A stretch of DNA of 44,277 bases, from assembly GCF_900044055.2 (NCBI RefSeq), contig NZ_FCOX02000057.1:1-44277 (forward strand), given 5' to 3'. This DNA is from Caballeronia calidae. Its GTDB lineage: Bacteria > Pseudomonadota > Gammaproteobacteria > Burkholderiales > Burkholderiaceae. Each line of letters starts with the position of its first letter. Position 1 is the stretch's first letter. Under the pieces are notes generated by a model, which worked only from the letters and a program-made list of their open reading frames with translations, was not told the origin of the DNA and did not search any database. Position numbers and translations under genes: made by a program. Positions 27,195-35,367 of the stretch are shown here, one piece after another.

Positions 27195-27220
27195 AAAAAA
27201 CCCGGCGCGAGGGCCGGGTT
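27195..27220 (-). terminator. Terminator of the phasin gene
   Basis: Stem CCCGGC / GCCGGG preceded by six A residues, which read on the minus strand is a stem-loop with a U-run. It lies about 48 bases after the phasin stop. Confidence 0.8.
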
Positions 27221-27267
27221 CTTCGTGATGCGTGCTGCACTAAACCGGGCAGGGCCCGGCGGCAAAC

Positions 27268-27843
27268 TTACGCAACCGACTTCTTGGTAGCGCGGGCAGC
27301 TTGCTCGGTCGCTTGCGTAGCGGCCTTCGTCGCAGCCGTGGCGGCAGCGTTGAAGTTGCTTTCAGCGATTTCGACAGCTTGCTTCGTTGCCTTGTGAACC
27401 GTTTCGTACGTCGTGTTGGCGGCGGTGATGGCCGACTTCATCACGGCGACAGCGGTTTCCGAACCGGCCGGTGCGTTCTTCGCGACGTTGTCGACGAGCG
27501 TTTGCACCTTGCGGTTCTGCTCTTCGTACTGCGCTTCCGCGACGCGGGCGAATTCAGCTTGCGTGGCCGATGCGATTTCATACAGGTGACGGCCGTACGA
27601 CAGAACCTTTTCCGCGACCGGCTGGGTCAGGCTGGCTTGCAGCGCGAGGAGTTCTTGCGCGTCCTTCACCGACAGCGCGCGCTGTGCGTTTTCCTGGCTT
27701 TCGGCCAGCGTGGACTTCACGACTTGAAGGTTCAGTTCGACCAGCTTCTCGACGCCTTCGAACGCCTTGTTCGTCAGACCGAACAGCGTGTCGAAGTTGG
27801 CTTTCTGTGCAGCGGCGATTTGCTCGGGGGTCAACAGCGTCAT
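27268..27843 (-). CDS. phaP: Phasin family protein
   Basis: Granule-associated protein of 191 aa that coats polyhydroxyalkanoate granules. It has the typical phasin start LTPEQIAAAQKANFDTLFGLTNKAFEGVEKLVELNLQVVKSTL. It is almost entirely helical with no signal peptide, and ends in an Ala/Thr/Lys-rich tail (AATAATKAATQATEQAARATKKSVA). Length and composition match the main Burkholderia-group phasins. Start 27843 follows CAGGAGCCTGAG, a good ribosome site. It is monocistronic, with its own terminator and a strong promoter 120-140 bases upstream. A palindromic site beside that promoter may bind the PHA repressor PhaR. Confidence 0.95.
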   Translation of the reverse strand: MTLLTPEQIAAAQKANFDTLFGLTNKAFEGVEKLVELNLQVVKSTLAESQENAQRALSVKDAQELLALQASLTQPVAEKVLSYGRHLYEIASATQAEFARVAEAQYEEQNRKVQTLVDNVAKNAPAGSETAVAVMKSAITAANTTYETVHKATKQAVEIAESNFNAAATAATKAATQATEQAARATKKSVA

Positions 27844-27957
27844 CTCAGGCTCCTGATGGCCGACCCATCAAACGCGGGTCGTGGTTTGGGTAGATCCGGC
27901 ACGGTGAATCAGGCCGGCTAGGTGCAACTGCGATTGGTGCGTCGCAACATGAAGCCC

Positions 27958-27985
27958 ATTTTAGAGATATTCCGATGGATGTCAA
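27958..27985 (-). promoter_or_regulatory. phaP promoter
   Basis: On the minus strand, consensus TTGACA (27980-27985) and TAAAAT (27958-27963) with 16-base spacing. The start of transcription should fall near 27950, about 105 bases before the phasin start codon. Confidence 0.8.
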
Positions 27986-27990
27986 GCGCT

Positions 27991-28009
27991 TTTTGTGCGC
28001 CGCACAAAA
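27991..28009. promoter_or_regulatory. Operator-like palindrome upstream of phaP
   Basis: TTTTGTGCGCCGCACAAAA is a perfect 9+1+9 inverted repeat ending five bases before the phaP -35 hexamer. Symmetry and position suit a repressor or activator site; PhaR, the PHA-responsive repressor of phasin genes, is the leading candidate by family knowledge. Confidence 0.6.
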
Positions 28010-28554
28010 GACAGAAATCGCTTGTTAAACAAGAGCTTACTTGCGACTGAACGACGCGGAAGGGAAGTCGGTGGAAACCCTAGCGACCGAGGCGGAGAAA
28101 GGCTTCCAGGCAAGATCGCGCGTTGTCCGTAACTAATGAAAGCACGATCGGATGACCATTTGATGTTTGTACCCGCCCGGGCCGCGGCGGCATGGCGCGC
28201 CGCAAAACGAGAACTTTCTTGAGTCTGTCCTATTTTTAGGATGTGGCCGTACACCAAATTGTTGAAGAAACGTTAACATTTCGTCTGTCCGATTTTTCCG
28301 TGCATTTGTCCGCCGCATCCGACCTTACCTACCGGGTTTCAAAAGTCTGCCTTTTGTCCGACCTAAAGCACGATATTGACTAAAGTCGTGGAAAGTTTTG
28401 CCGATAGTGCGTTCGTCGCCATCAAGAAAAGCGCGCTTCCGGCAACACTGTTTCGCCCGAACGATCGTTTTTGCCGATCGAGGCGCGCTGTTGATCAGTA
28501 ATAAGCAATGGCGGCTTACAACTCGGTTTAACGTGTGCCGATAAGTGCTTAATA

Positions 28555-28583
28555 TTGCTTAAATTTCGTAGCTTCACTACACT
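28555..28583 (+). promoter_or_regulatory. Promoter of the D,D-peptidase gene
   Basis: TTGCTT (28555-28560) and TACACT (28578-28583) with a 17-base spacer, 35 bases before the start codon at 28618. Confidence 0.6.
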
Positions 28584-28617
28584 TGGCGGTACTCTCCAGC
28601 CGCCCAACAGAACACTA

Positions 28618-29799
28618 ATGAAAACCGAAATGTTTTCGTCGTTGAAGGTGGTGCACGGCGTGGCGATGCGCTCCGCATTGTCCCTTGCCGTCTCCATCGC
28701 AGTAGCGACGTCCTTCGCAGCGGCTCCGGCTGAAGCCCTCGCAAAGACCGCCACCGCAACCAAGACCGCAAAGAAACCCGCCAAGGCTGAAAAAACCGCG
28801 CGCGTGGCAAAGACCACGCTCAAGGCGCCGAAGCCGGTGAAAGCCGCGAAGGTCGCCGCCGCCGATGACGACGATGACGCGCCGCGCGTCTCGCGCAAGC
28901 GCCGCGCATCGTACCGCATGGAGCCGCACGCGCGCCGCGCCGCCGTGCATGCGGTCGCGTTCCAGCCGCGCTCGCCGTCCGTCGGCCAGGCGTTCGGCCT
29001 GCACGACACGCCCGACAGCCTCGCGCTGCGCTCGAGCGTCGCGTATGTGGTCGATCAGAACACGTCGGAGACGCTCTTCGACAAGAACTCGCGCGCCGTC
29101 GTGCCCATCGCGTCGATCACCAAGCTGATGACGGCGATGGTCGTGCTCGATTCGCACACGCCGCTCACCGAAGACCTCGCCGTCACCGACGAAGACCGCG
29201 ATTACGAGAAGTTCACCGGCTCGCGCCTCGCGGTCGGCTCGGTGCTCAATCGCGAGGACATGCTGCATATCGCGCTGATGGCCTCGGAGAATCGCGCGGC
29301 GGCTGCGCTGTCGCGCTACTACGCCGGCGGCCGTCCGGCGTTCATCGCCGCGATGAACGCGAAGGCGAAGTCGCTCGGCATGACCGACACGCACTTCGAG
29401 AACTCGACCGGGCTCACGAGTCAGAACGTGTCGAGCGCGCGCGACCTCGTGAAGATGGTCAACGCGGCGTATCAGTACCCGCTGATCCGCAAGTTCTCGA
29501 CCGACCGCAGCTACGATGTCTTCACCGGCAAGCGCAATCTCGCCTACAACAGCACGAATGCGCTGATCCGCAATGCATCGTGGGATATCGGCCTGCAGAA
29601 GACGGGCTTCATCAACGAAGCAGGCGAGTGCCTCGTGATGCAGGCGAACGTGAACGGCCGTCCGGTCGTGATCGTGCTGCTCGATTCGTACGGCAAGTAC
29701 TCGCGCTTCGCCGATGCCGGCCGCCTGCGCTCGTATCTCGATACGCTCGGCGAGCCGCACATCATGAGCGCCGACATGGGCACCGGCGCGAATCCGTAA
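28618..29799 (+). CDS. pbpG: D-alanyl-D-alanine endopeptidase (PBP7/8 type, peptidase S11)
   Basis: Periplasmic peptidoglycan-editing serine peptidase of 393 aa, the low-molecular-weight penicillin-binding class. A signal sequence (about 1-40) is followed by an unusual Lys/Ala-rich region (about 42-90), a DDDDD cluster and an Arg-rich patch before the catalytic domain at about 135. Catalytic motifs are SITK (Ser166, Lys169), the SEN motif in LMASENRAA, and KTG in LQKTGFINEAG. The short catalytic domain without a C-terminal amphipathic anchor fits PbpG rather than DacA. The ribosome site before ATG 28618 is weak. It has its own promoter and terminator. Confidence 0.92.
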   Translation: MKTEMFSSLKVVHGVAMRSALSLAVSIAVATSFAAAPAEALAKTATATKTAKKPAKAEKTARVAKTTLKAPKPVKAAKVAAADDDDDAPRVSRKRRASYRMEPHARRAAVHAVAFQPRSPSVGQAFGLHDTPDSLALRSSVAYVVDQNTSETLFDKNSRAVVPIASITKLMTAMVVLDSHTPLTEDLAVTDEDRDYEKFTGSRLAVGSVLNREDMLHIALMASENRAAAALSRYYAGGRPAFIAAMNAKAKSLGMTDTHFENSTGLTSQNVSSARDLVKMVNAAYQYPLIRKFSTDRSYDVFTGKRNLAYNSTNALIRNASWDIGLQKTGFINEAGECLVMQANVNGRPVVIVLLDSYGKYSRFADAGRLRSYLDTLGEPHIMSADMGTGANP

Positions 29800-29825
29800 G
29801 CCTCGGCCGACTGTCGCTGAAAAGC

Positions 29826-29857
29826 AAACGGGCTTCGTCGCAAGACGAAGCCCGTTT
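29826..29857. terminator. Bidirectional terminator between pbpG and iclR-type gene
   Basis: Perfect 14-bp stem AAACGGGCTTCGTC / GACGAAGCCCGTTT with GCAA tetraloop and TTTTT on the right side. The A residues at its left edge let it serve the convergent IclR gene too. Confidence 0.9.
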
Positions 29858-29872
29858 TTCATGCCGCGTGCA

Positions 29873-30688
29873 TCAGCGTTGCGCGTGCTGAGCCTGTTGC
29901 GATTCGATCACCGCTTCTTCAGGGCGATAGCCCAGCGAGCGCGAAATTTCGAGCGCGGTATGGCTCAACTGCTTGAGCCACGCGTCCTGCAGACGATCGG
30001 CCGGCGCCGACAGCGACAGCCCGGCGACGAGCCGCCCCGTGTCGTCATAGATGCCCGCCGCGATGCAGCGCACACCCAGTTCCAGCTCTTCGTTGTCCCG
30101 CGCGCACGCCTGCTGACGTACGTGCGACAGTTCGCGCTCGAGCTTGCCGAGGTCCGTGATGCTGTTCTGTGTGTGGCCCGAGAGACCGGTGCGCATCGCG
30201 TAGGCGCGCACACGCGAGGCTTCGTCGGCGGCGAGGAAGAGCTTGCCGACCGAGGTCAGATGAAGGGGCGCCCGCCCGCCGATCGCGCGCACGACCTGCA
30301 TGCCCGAGCGCTCGGAATAAGCGCGCTCGATATAGACGATTTCGTCGCCCTGACGCACCGACAAGTTGACGGTTTGCCCCGTCTGCCGATGCAGTTCGCG
30401 CATCGGCGGCATCGCGGCTTCGCGCACCGAAAGACGCGCCTTCACCAGATTGCCGAGTTCGAGCAGGCGCATGCCGAGCCGGTACGTGCCGGGATCGGAG
30501 CGGTCGACGAGGCGGCACAGCACCATGTCGTTCAGGATCCGATGCGCGGTGGACGGGTGCAGTTCGGTGCTCTGGGCGAGCTCTTTCAGGCTGACAGGGT
30601 CGGTGTGATCGGCGAGGGCGTCGAGAAGACGCATCATGCGTTCGATCACCTGGATGGAGGTCTTGGAGTCCGGGTTCGTATCGCTCAT
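29873..30688 (-). CDS. IclR family transcriptional regulator
   Basis: DNA-binding regulator of 271 aa. An N-terminal winged helix (IQVIERMMRLLDALADHTDPVSLKELAQSTELHPSTAHRILNDMV) precedes the IclR effector domain (about 85-255), including GDEIVYIERAYSER, APLHLTSVGKLFLA and CIAAGIYDDTGRLVAGLSLSAP. It diverges from lutAB with 188 bases between, so it may regulate those lactate-oxidation genes and itself. A TACAAT -10-like hexamer (minus strand, 30728-30733) lies in the gap, without a strong -35. Confidence 0.94.
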   Translation of the reverse strand: MSDTNPDSKTSIQVIERMMRLLDALADHTDPVSLKELAQSTELHPSTAHRILNDMVLCRLVDRSDPGTYRLGMRLLELGNLVKARLSVREAAMPPMRELHRQTGQTVNLSVRQGDEIVYIERAYSERSGMQVVRAIGGRAPLHLTSVGKLFLAADEASRVRAYAMRTGLSGHTQNSITDLGKLERELSHVRQQACARDNEELELGVRCIAAGIYDDTGRLVAGLSLSAPADRLQDAWLKQLSHTALEISRSLGYRPEEAVIESQQAQHAQR

Positions 30689-30876
30689 CGTGAAAAATCG
30701 GTTGATGCGTCAAACAGCGGAACAGCGATTGTATCTCATAATGTGAAAAAAGCGAACGCTGCCAGGCGACAATGGACTTGCCGATGGCGCCCGGAAGCGC
30801 CCGAGCGCCGTCGGGCGCGACTTTTCGCGGATAATCGGCGTGCGTTCAACACTTCTACAAAACAGGAAACGCCCCC

Positions 30877-31611
30877 ATGCGAGTCGGACTATTCGTCACG
30901 TGTCTCATCGACATGATGCGCCCTGAAATCGGCTTCTCGGTCATCAAGCTGATCGAGCGCGCGGGCTTCGAAGTCATCGTGCCGCCGTCGCAGACCTGCT
31001 GCGGCCAGCCCGCCTACAACTCGGGCGACCGGCCGCTCGCCCGCGATCTCGCCGAGAAAACGCTGAGCGAGTTCGAGCAATTCGATTACGTGGTGGTTCC
31101 GTCGGGTTCGTGCGGCGGCATGATCCGCGCGCATTACGGCGATCTCTTTCGCGACGATCCGCAACTGATGAACCGCTTCGCGCGCGTGCAGCCGCGCGTG
31201 TTCGAGCTTACCGATTTCCTCGTGAACGTCGCGAAGGCGCGCATGGAGCCGGGCGCCTTCGACGGCATGGTGACCTATCACGATTCCTGCTCGGGCCTGC
31301 GCGAACTGGGCGTGAAATCGCAGCCGCGCGAGCTGCTCGCCCAGGCCGGCGTGCCGGTCACCGAGATGAGCGGCTGCGAGCATTGCTGCGGTTTCGGCGG
31401 CACCTTCGCGGTGAAGTACGGCGACATCTCGACGGCGATCGTCGACGAGAAATGCGCGAACATCAGGGCGAGCGGGGCGGAGGCCGTCGTGCTCGGCGAC
31501 CTCGGCTGCATGCTGAACATCGAAGGGCGCCTGCGCCGCACCGGCGACACGTCGACGCGCGTGCTGCATATCGCACAGGTGCTCGCGGGCGACGTGAACA
31601 ACCGCGCCTGA
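30877..31611 (+). CDS. lutA: LutA/YkgE-type (Fe-S) oxidoreductase subunit
   Basis: Cytoplasmic 244-aa subunit of the LutABC L-lactate oxidation complex type. It carries two cysteine-rich CCG-type motifs, SQTCCGQPAYNSG near residues 38-50 and SGCEHCCGFGGTFAVKYGDIS around 170, as in LutA/YkgE and GlpC/heterodisulfide reductase families. The ribosome site upstream of ATG 30877 is ACAGGAAACG. lutB follows after 10 bases, so the two are co-transcribed. Confidence 0.93.
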   Translation: MRVGLFVTCLIDMMRPEIGFSVIKLIERAGFEVIVPPSQTCCGQPAYNSGDRPLARDLAEKTLSEFEQFDYVVVPSGSCGGMIRAHYGDLFRDDPQLMNRFARVQPRVFELTDFLVNVAKARMEPGAFDGMVTYHDSCSGLRELGVKSQPRELLAQAGVPVTEMSGCEHCCGFGGTFAVKYGDISTAIVDEKCANIRASGAEAVVLGDLGCMLNIEGRLRRTGDTSTRVLHIAQVLAGDVNNRA

Positions 31612-31621
31612 AGGAGACCCG

Positions 31622-33034
31622 ATGCAAGTCCAGACGATGCATTTCAAGGCGCGCGCCGCCAGCAAGCTCGCCGACGAGCGCCTGCAGCAGAACCTCACGA
31701 AGCTGTCGACCAAGTTCGTCAGCGCGCGGGCGAGCGCCGTGCGCGACATCGATTTCGAGGCGACCCGCGCCGCGTTGAAGGAGCGCCGCAACCGCGCGCT
31801 CGACAATCTCGACGTGTGGCTCGAAACCTTCGAGCGCGAGGCGACGCGTCGCGGCGCCACGGTGCTGTACGCCGAATCGACGCAGGACGCGGCGCGGCTC
31901 GTCGCGGACATCGCCCGCAAGCACGACGTGAAGAAGGTCATCAAGACCAAGTCGATGGTCTCGGAAGAGATGCAGCTGAATCGCGTGCTCGGCGAGATGG
32001 GCGTGCAGTCCATCGAGACCGATCTCGGCGAATACATCCTGCAGATCAACGACAACGAGCCGCCGAGCCACATCATCGCGCCGGTCGTGCACAAGGATAA
32101 GGAGCAGATCGCCGATCTCTTCGCGAAGACGCACAACAAGCCGCGCCTGACCGACATCCCCGAGATGACGCGCGAAGCGCGCGAAGTGCTGCGCCCGCAT
32201 TTCATGTCGGCGGACATGGGCGTGACGGGCGGCAACTTCCTGATCGCGGAGACGGGATCGGTGGCCGTCGTCACGAACGAGGGCAACGAAGGCATGTGCA
32301 CGGTGATGCCGCGCGTGCATGTCGCGGTGACGGGCATCGAGAAGGTGCTGCCGACGCTCGAGGATCTCGCGACCGCGATGCGCCTCCTGCCTCGTTCGGC
32401 GACGGGGCAGACGATCTCGAACTACTTTTCGCTGCTGACCGGTCCGCGTGCGCCCGGCGAAACGGACGGTCCCGAGCATATGTACTTCGTGCTCGTCGAT
32501 GGCGGGCGCACCGGACTCATCGGTGGCGAGTTTCAGGAGATGCTGCGGTGTATCCGCTGCGGCGCGTGCATGAACCATTGCCCGGTCTATCAGAAGATCG
32601 GCGGGCATGCGTACGGCTGGGTGTATCCCGGTCCGATGGGCTCGGTACTCACGCCGGCGTATGTCGGCATCGATCGCGCGCTCGATCTGCCTCAGGCCGC
32701 GACGCTTTGCGGCGAGTGCAACAGCGTTTGTCCGGTGGGCATTCCGCTATCGGACCTGTTGCGCAAGCTGCGCGAGAAGCAGATGGAGCGGCGGCTGCGT
32801 CCCCGCAACGAACGCCTGGCGCTCGCGCTGTGGGGTTATCTGGCGAAGCGTCCGGCCGCGTACGCGCTCTTCACGAAGCTTGCGGTGCGCGTGCTCGAAC
32901 GCATCGGCGGCGACAGGAAAGCGATTTCGCGCCTGCCGTTCGGCGCGGGATGGACCGCGACCCGCGATATGCCCGCGCCCGTCGGGCGCACCTTCCGCGA
33001 ACTCTACAAGGCGCAGCACTCGCATCTCGGATAG
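31622..33034 (+). CDS. lutB: LutB/YkgF-type iron-sulfur protein
   Basis: Iron-sulfur electron-transfer subunit of 470 aa for lactate oxidation. The N-terminal two thirds form the LUD domain (for example VIKTKSMVSEEMQLNRVL and GVTGGNFLIAETGSVAVVTNEGN). Two [4Fe-4S] motifs follow: CIRCGACMNHCP starting at Cys310 and CGECNSVCPVGIP starting at Cys363, then a helical C-terminus. The Shine-Dalgarno GAAGGAGA sits before ATG 31622. The usual third gene, lutC, is not found: the next gene lies on the opposite strand. Confidence 0.94.
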   Translation: MQVQTMHFKARAASKLADERLQQNLTKLSTKFVSARASAVRDIDFEATRAALKERRNRALDNLDVWLETFEREATRRGATVLYAESTQDAARLVADIARKHDVKKVIKTKSMVSEEMQLNRVLGEMGVQSIETDLGEYILQINDNEPPSHIIAPVVHKDKEQIADLFAKTHNKPRLTDIPEMTREAREVLRPHFMSADMGVTGGNFLIAETGSVAVVTNEGNEGMCTVMPRVHVAVTGIEKVLPTLEDLATAMRLLPRSATGQTISNYFSLLTGPRAPGETDGPEHMYFVLVDGGRTGLIGGEFQEMLRCIRCGACMNHCPVYQKIGGHAYGWVYPGPMGSVLTPAYVGIDRALDLPQAATLCGECNSVCPVGIPLSDLLRKLREKQMERRLRPRNERLALALWGYLAKRPAAYALFTKLAVRVLERIGGDRKAISRLPFGAGWTATRDMPAPVGRTFRELYKAQHSHLG

Positions 33035-33039
33035 AACCG

Positions 33040-33070
33040 CCGCGCCAGTTCCTGCGATCTGGCGCGGCCC
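33040..33070 (+). terminator. Possible lutAB terminator
   Basis: A 9-bp stem CCGCGCCAG / CTGGCGCGG with a 10-base loop, then CCCGTTT. The T-run is weak, so termination may be inefficient or factor-dependent. Confidence 0.5.
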
Positions 33071-33073
33071 GTT

Positions 33074-33598
33074 TCAACCGCCGTATCGGCCGATAAAGCC
33101 GCGGGAGTTGCCGCCGTTGCCACCGTTGTCCCGATTGCCGCCGTTGGCCGACGGCGGTGGGGCGCGATTCGGCCCCGGCGGCCGTCCGCCGACCGCTTTC
33201 GGCAATGGCGCGCCTCCGCCGCCTGCTTGCGGCGGTGGGCCGTTCGGGTGGCCGCCGCCACCGCCCGCTTGCGGCGGCGGTCCGCCGGATCCGTGATCGT
33301 GCGGCGGCCGGCCACCCTGCCATCCGCCCGGCGGCGGACGACGCCAGCCCGGACCGTCATCCCAGTAACGTCTCGGTCCCGGACCGTAGTATGCCGGGCC
33401 ACCGTAGTACGCCGGACCGCTGTAGTAACCACCGCCGACGACCACGCCGGGCTGAACGACCGGCGGGCCGCCGTAGTACCCGTAGCCGGGATCGTCGTAG
33501 ACGCCCGGGTAGCCGCCATAGGCGTCGGGATAGGCCGCGCAGCCGCCGAGAAGCGCGACGGACGACCCAAGGAAAAGACCAGCGACTGCGAGTTTCAT
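33074..33598 (-). CDS. Gly/Pro/Tyr-rich lipoprotein
   Basis: Predicted outer-membrane or periplasmic lipoprotein of 174 aa. A short signal sequence ends in the lipobox LLGG-C, giving a lipidated Cys20. The mature chain is low-complexity: first Tyr/Gly-rich (YPDAYGGYPGVYDDPGYGYY), then Trp/Arg/Pro-rich, then repeats of PPPQAGGGG, ending NSRGFIGRYGG. I see no folded domain. Similar repetitive lipoproteins occur in Burkholderia-group genomes without known function. No clear Shine-Dalgarno precedes ATG 33598. A perfect 12-bp palindromic stem lies 76-105 bases upstream. Confidence 0.8.
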   Translation of the reverse strand: MKLAVAGLFLGSSVALLGGCAAYPDAYGGYPGVYDDPGYGYYGGPPVVQPGVVVGGGYYSGPAYYGGPAYYGPGPRRYWDDGPGWRRPPPGGWQGGRPPHDHGSGGPPPQAGGGGGHPNGPPPQAGGGGAPLPKAVGGRPPGPNRAPPPSANGGNRDNGGNGGNSRGFIGRYGG

Positions 33599-33673
33599 GA
33601 TTTTGAAAAAATCTGTCGAACCATTACTGCATCAGACAGCAGCGTCGCGCCGATGTCTCCAAGAACTTTGTAA

Positions 33674-33703
33674 GCCTTTATGACGGCGAGACGTCATAAA
33701 GGC
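33674..33703. other. Perfect 12-bp inverted repeat upstream of lipoprotein gene
   Basis: GCCTTTATGACG (33674-33685), loop GCGAGA, CGTCATAAAGGC (33692-33703). No T-run follows on either strand, so it is not a classic terminator. It could be an operator or a leader hairpin of the minus-strand lipoprotein gene. Confidence 0.65.
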
Positions 33704-33872
33704 GGGATTCGGAGCGTCTTTCGTTCAAGACGGCTTGTTGCCGCGGGCGCAACAATCCTTTGCTTTTCAATGGCTTTTTAAGATCGGGACGATTCCGTAT
33801 CATTCGAAGCGTCCGTTAGTGGGTTCTCGACATCTGTAACCCGCCGCGACAAATCGACTAAAAGGCAGTCCC

Positions 33873-34091
33873 ATGAAAAAGACAATATCGACCTATTGGC
33901 CCGTCGCCATCCTGCTTCCGATCGCGCTGGCGTTCTGCATGCACGCGGGCGAAAGCGGCAGCGCGGCCATGCGCCGCGAGGCAACCAGCGTGGCCGGCGT
34001 CAGCGCCGAACTGGCCCGCGCGATCTCGCTCGGCTTCGTCGAGGACGACGACGCGACGCCGCCGGTCGTCGCGACGGAAAAGACGCTCTGA
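33873..34091 (+). CDS. Small exported or membrane protein, 72 aa
   Basis: A short protein with one N-terminal hydrophobic segment (KKTISTYWPVAILLPIALAFCMHAG), usable as signal peptide or membrane anchor. It is followed by a polar stretch SAELARAISLGFVEDDDATPPVV. I do not recognise the family. Coding status is supported by the charged-hydrophobic-polar layout, an upstream AAAGG ribosome-site-like run and a strong terminator 25 bases after the stop. Confidence 0.6.
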   Translation: MKKTISTYWPVAILLPIALAFCMHAGESGSAAMRREATSVAGVSAELARAISLGFVEDDDATPPVVATEKTL

Positions 34092-34115
34092 ATCGCCGGC
34101 TTTCGACGCGCACAA

Positions 34116-34146
34116 AAAATGGCGCCCCGAAAGGGCGCCATTTTTG
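34116..34146. terminator. Bidirectional terminator
   Basis: Stem TGGCGCCC / GGGCGCCA with CGAAA loop, flanked by AAAAA on the left and TTTTT on the right. It serves the 72-aa gene on the plus strand and the aminotransferase gene on the minus strand. Confidence 0.9.
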
Positions 34147-34167
34147 TTCCGGCAGCAGCGCGCGGAT

Positions 34168-35367
34168 TTACTTCAGCACAGCGGCGACGGCGTTCGCGAC
34201 GACATCGAGGTTGCGCGTGTTCAGCGCGGCCACGCAGATGCGGCCGGTGCTGACCGCATAGATGCCGAACTCTTCACGCAGGCGATCGACTTGCGCGGCC
34301 GTCAGGCCCGAGTACGAGAACATGCCGCGCTGCTTGTTGACGAACGAGAAGTCGCGATCGACGCCGCTCGCCTTCAGACGCTCGACGAGGCCGTTGCGCA
34401 TCGCGCGGATGCGGTCGCGCATTTCGCCCAGCTCCTGCTCCCAGGTCGCGCGCAGTTCCGGCGACGCCAGCACGGCCGCGACGATCGAGCCGCCGTGCGT
34501 CGGCGGGTTCGAGTAGTTCGTGCGGATCACGCGCTTCAGTTGCGACAGCACGCGGGCCGATTCTTCCTTGCCCGTCGTGATGATCGACAGCGCGCCGACG
34601 CGCTCGCCATACAGCGAGAACGACTTCGAGAACGACGACGACACGAACACGTTCAGCTCCGAGGCCGCGAAGAGGCGCACGGCGGCCGAGTCCGCGTCGA
34701 TGTTTTCCGCGAAGCCCTGATACGCCATATCGAGGAACGGTACGAGATCCTTCGCCTTCACGACGTCGACGATCTGCTTCCACTGGTCGTCCGACAGATC
34801 GACGCCCGTCGGGTTGTGGCAACACGCGTGCAGCACGACAATCGTGCCTGCCGCATAGCCGTTGAGCGCGGCGAGCATGCCGTCGAAGTTCACGCCGTGC
34901 GTGGCGGCGTCGTAGTACGGGTAGTTGGCCACTTCGAAGCCGGCGCTTTCGAAGAGCGCGCGGTGGTTTTCCCAGCTCGGATCGCTGATTGCGACCTTCG
35001 CGTCCGGATTCACGCGCTTCAGGAAGTCCGCGCCGATCTTGAGCGCGCCCGTGCCGCCGAGTGCCTGCGCCGTCACGACGCGGCCCGCGGCGATGAGCGG
35101 CGAGTCATTGCCGAGCAGCAGCTTTTGCACGGCGGCGTCGTAAGCGGCGATGCCGTCGATCGGCAGATAGCCGCGCGGCAGCGCTGCGTCGACGCGTGCC
35201 TTCTCGGCTTCACGAACGGCGCGCAAGAGCGGAATCTTGCCTTCCTCGTTGGTGTACACACCGACGCCCAGATTGACTTTGGTCGTGCGCGTATCGGCGT
35301 TGAAGGCTTCGTTGAGGCCCAGGATCGGGTCGCGGGGAGCGAGTTCGACGGCAGAGAAAAGAGACAT
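34168..35367 (-). CDS. tyrB: Aromatic/aspartate aminotransferase
   Basis: PLP-dependent class I aminotransferase of 399 aa, transferring amino groups between aspartate or aromatic amino acids and 2-oxoglutarate. Signatures are DPILGLNEAFNADTRTTKVNLGVGVY at the N-terminus, HACCHNPTGVDLS, LDMAYQGF, and the PLP-lysine motif SSSFSKSFSLYGERVGAL with Lys248. The end includes RICVAALN, containing the substrate-carboxylate-binding Arg. Length fits AspC/TyrB (396-397 in E. coli). The two paralogues cannot be separated by eye, so the symbol is tentative. It diverges from uvrB. Confidence 0.93.
   Translation of the reverse strand: MSLFSAVELAPRDPILGLNEAFNADTRTTKVNLGVGVYTNEEGKIPLLRAVREAEKARVDAALPRGYLPIDGIAAYDAAVQKLLLGNDSPLIAAGRVVTAQALGGTGALKIGADFLKRVNPDAKVAISDPSWENHRALFESAGFEVANYPYYDAATHGVNFDGMLAALNGYAAGTIVVLHACCHNPTGVDLSDDQWKQIVDVVKAKDLVPFLDMAYQGFAENIDADSAAVRLFAASELNVFVSSSFSKSFSLYGERVGALSIITTGKEESARVLSQLKRVIRTNYSNPPTHGGSIVAAVLASPELRATWEQELGEMRDRIRAMRNGLVERLKASGVDRDFSFVNKQRGMFSYSGLTAAQVDRLREEFGIYAVSTGRICVAALNTRNLDVVANAVAAVLK

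Larger units (their letters stand above)
27844..28617. other. Long intergenic region between phaP and the D,D-peptidase gene
   Basis: A 774-base non-coding stretch that is visibly AT-richer than flanking genes. It contains the phaP promoter and palindrome, the promoter of the downstream gene, and between them a 15-base direct repeat (GTCTGTCC-N-ATTTTT at 28223 and 28283, 60 bases apart). TGTCC cores recur at 28124, 28307 and 28355. A short inverted repeat TCCTA/TAGGA overlaps the first copy. No open frame here looks like a gene. Confidence 0.6.

Noticed and set aside
23314..27265. Long minus-strand open frames opposite aceF and lpdA
   Set aside because: They mirror the codon bias of the plus-strand genes and have no recognisable motifs.
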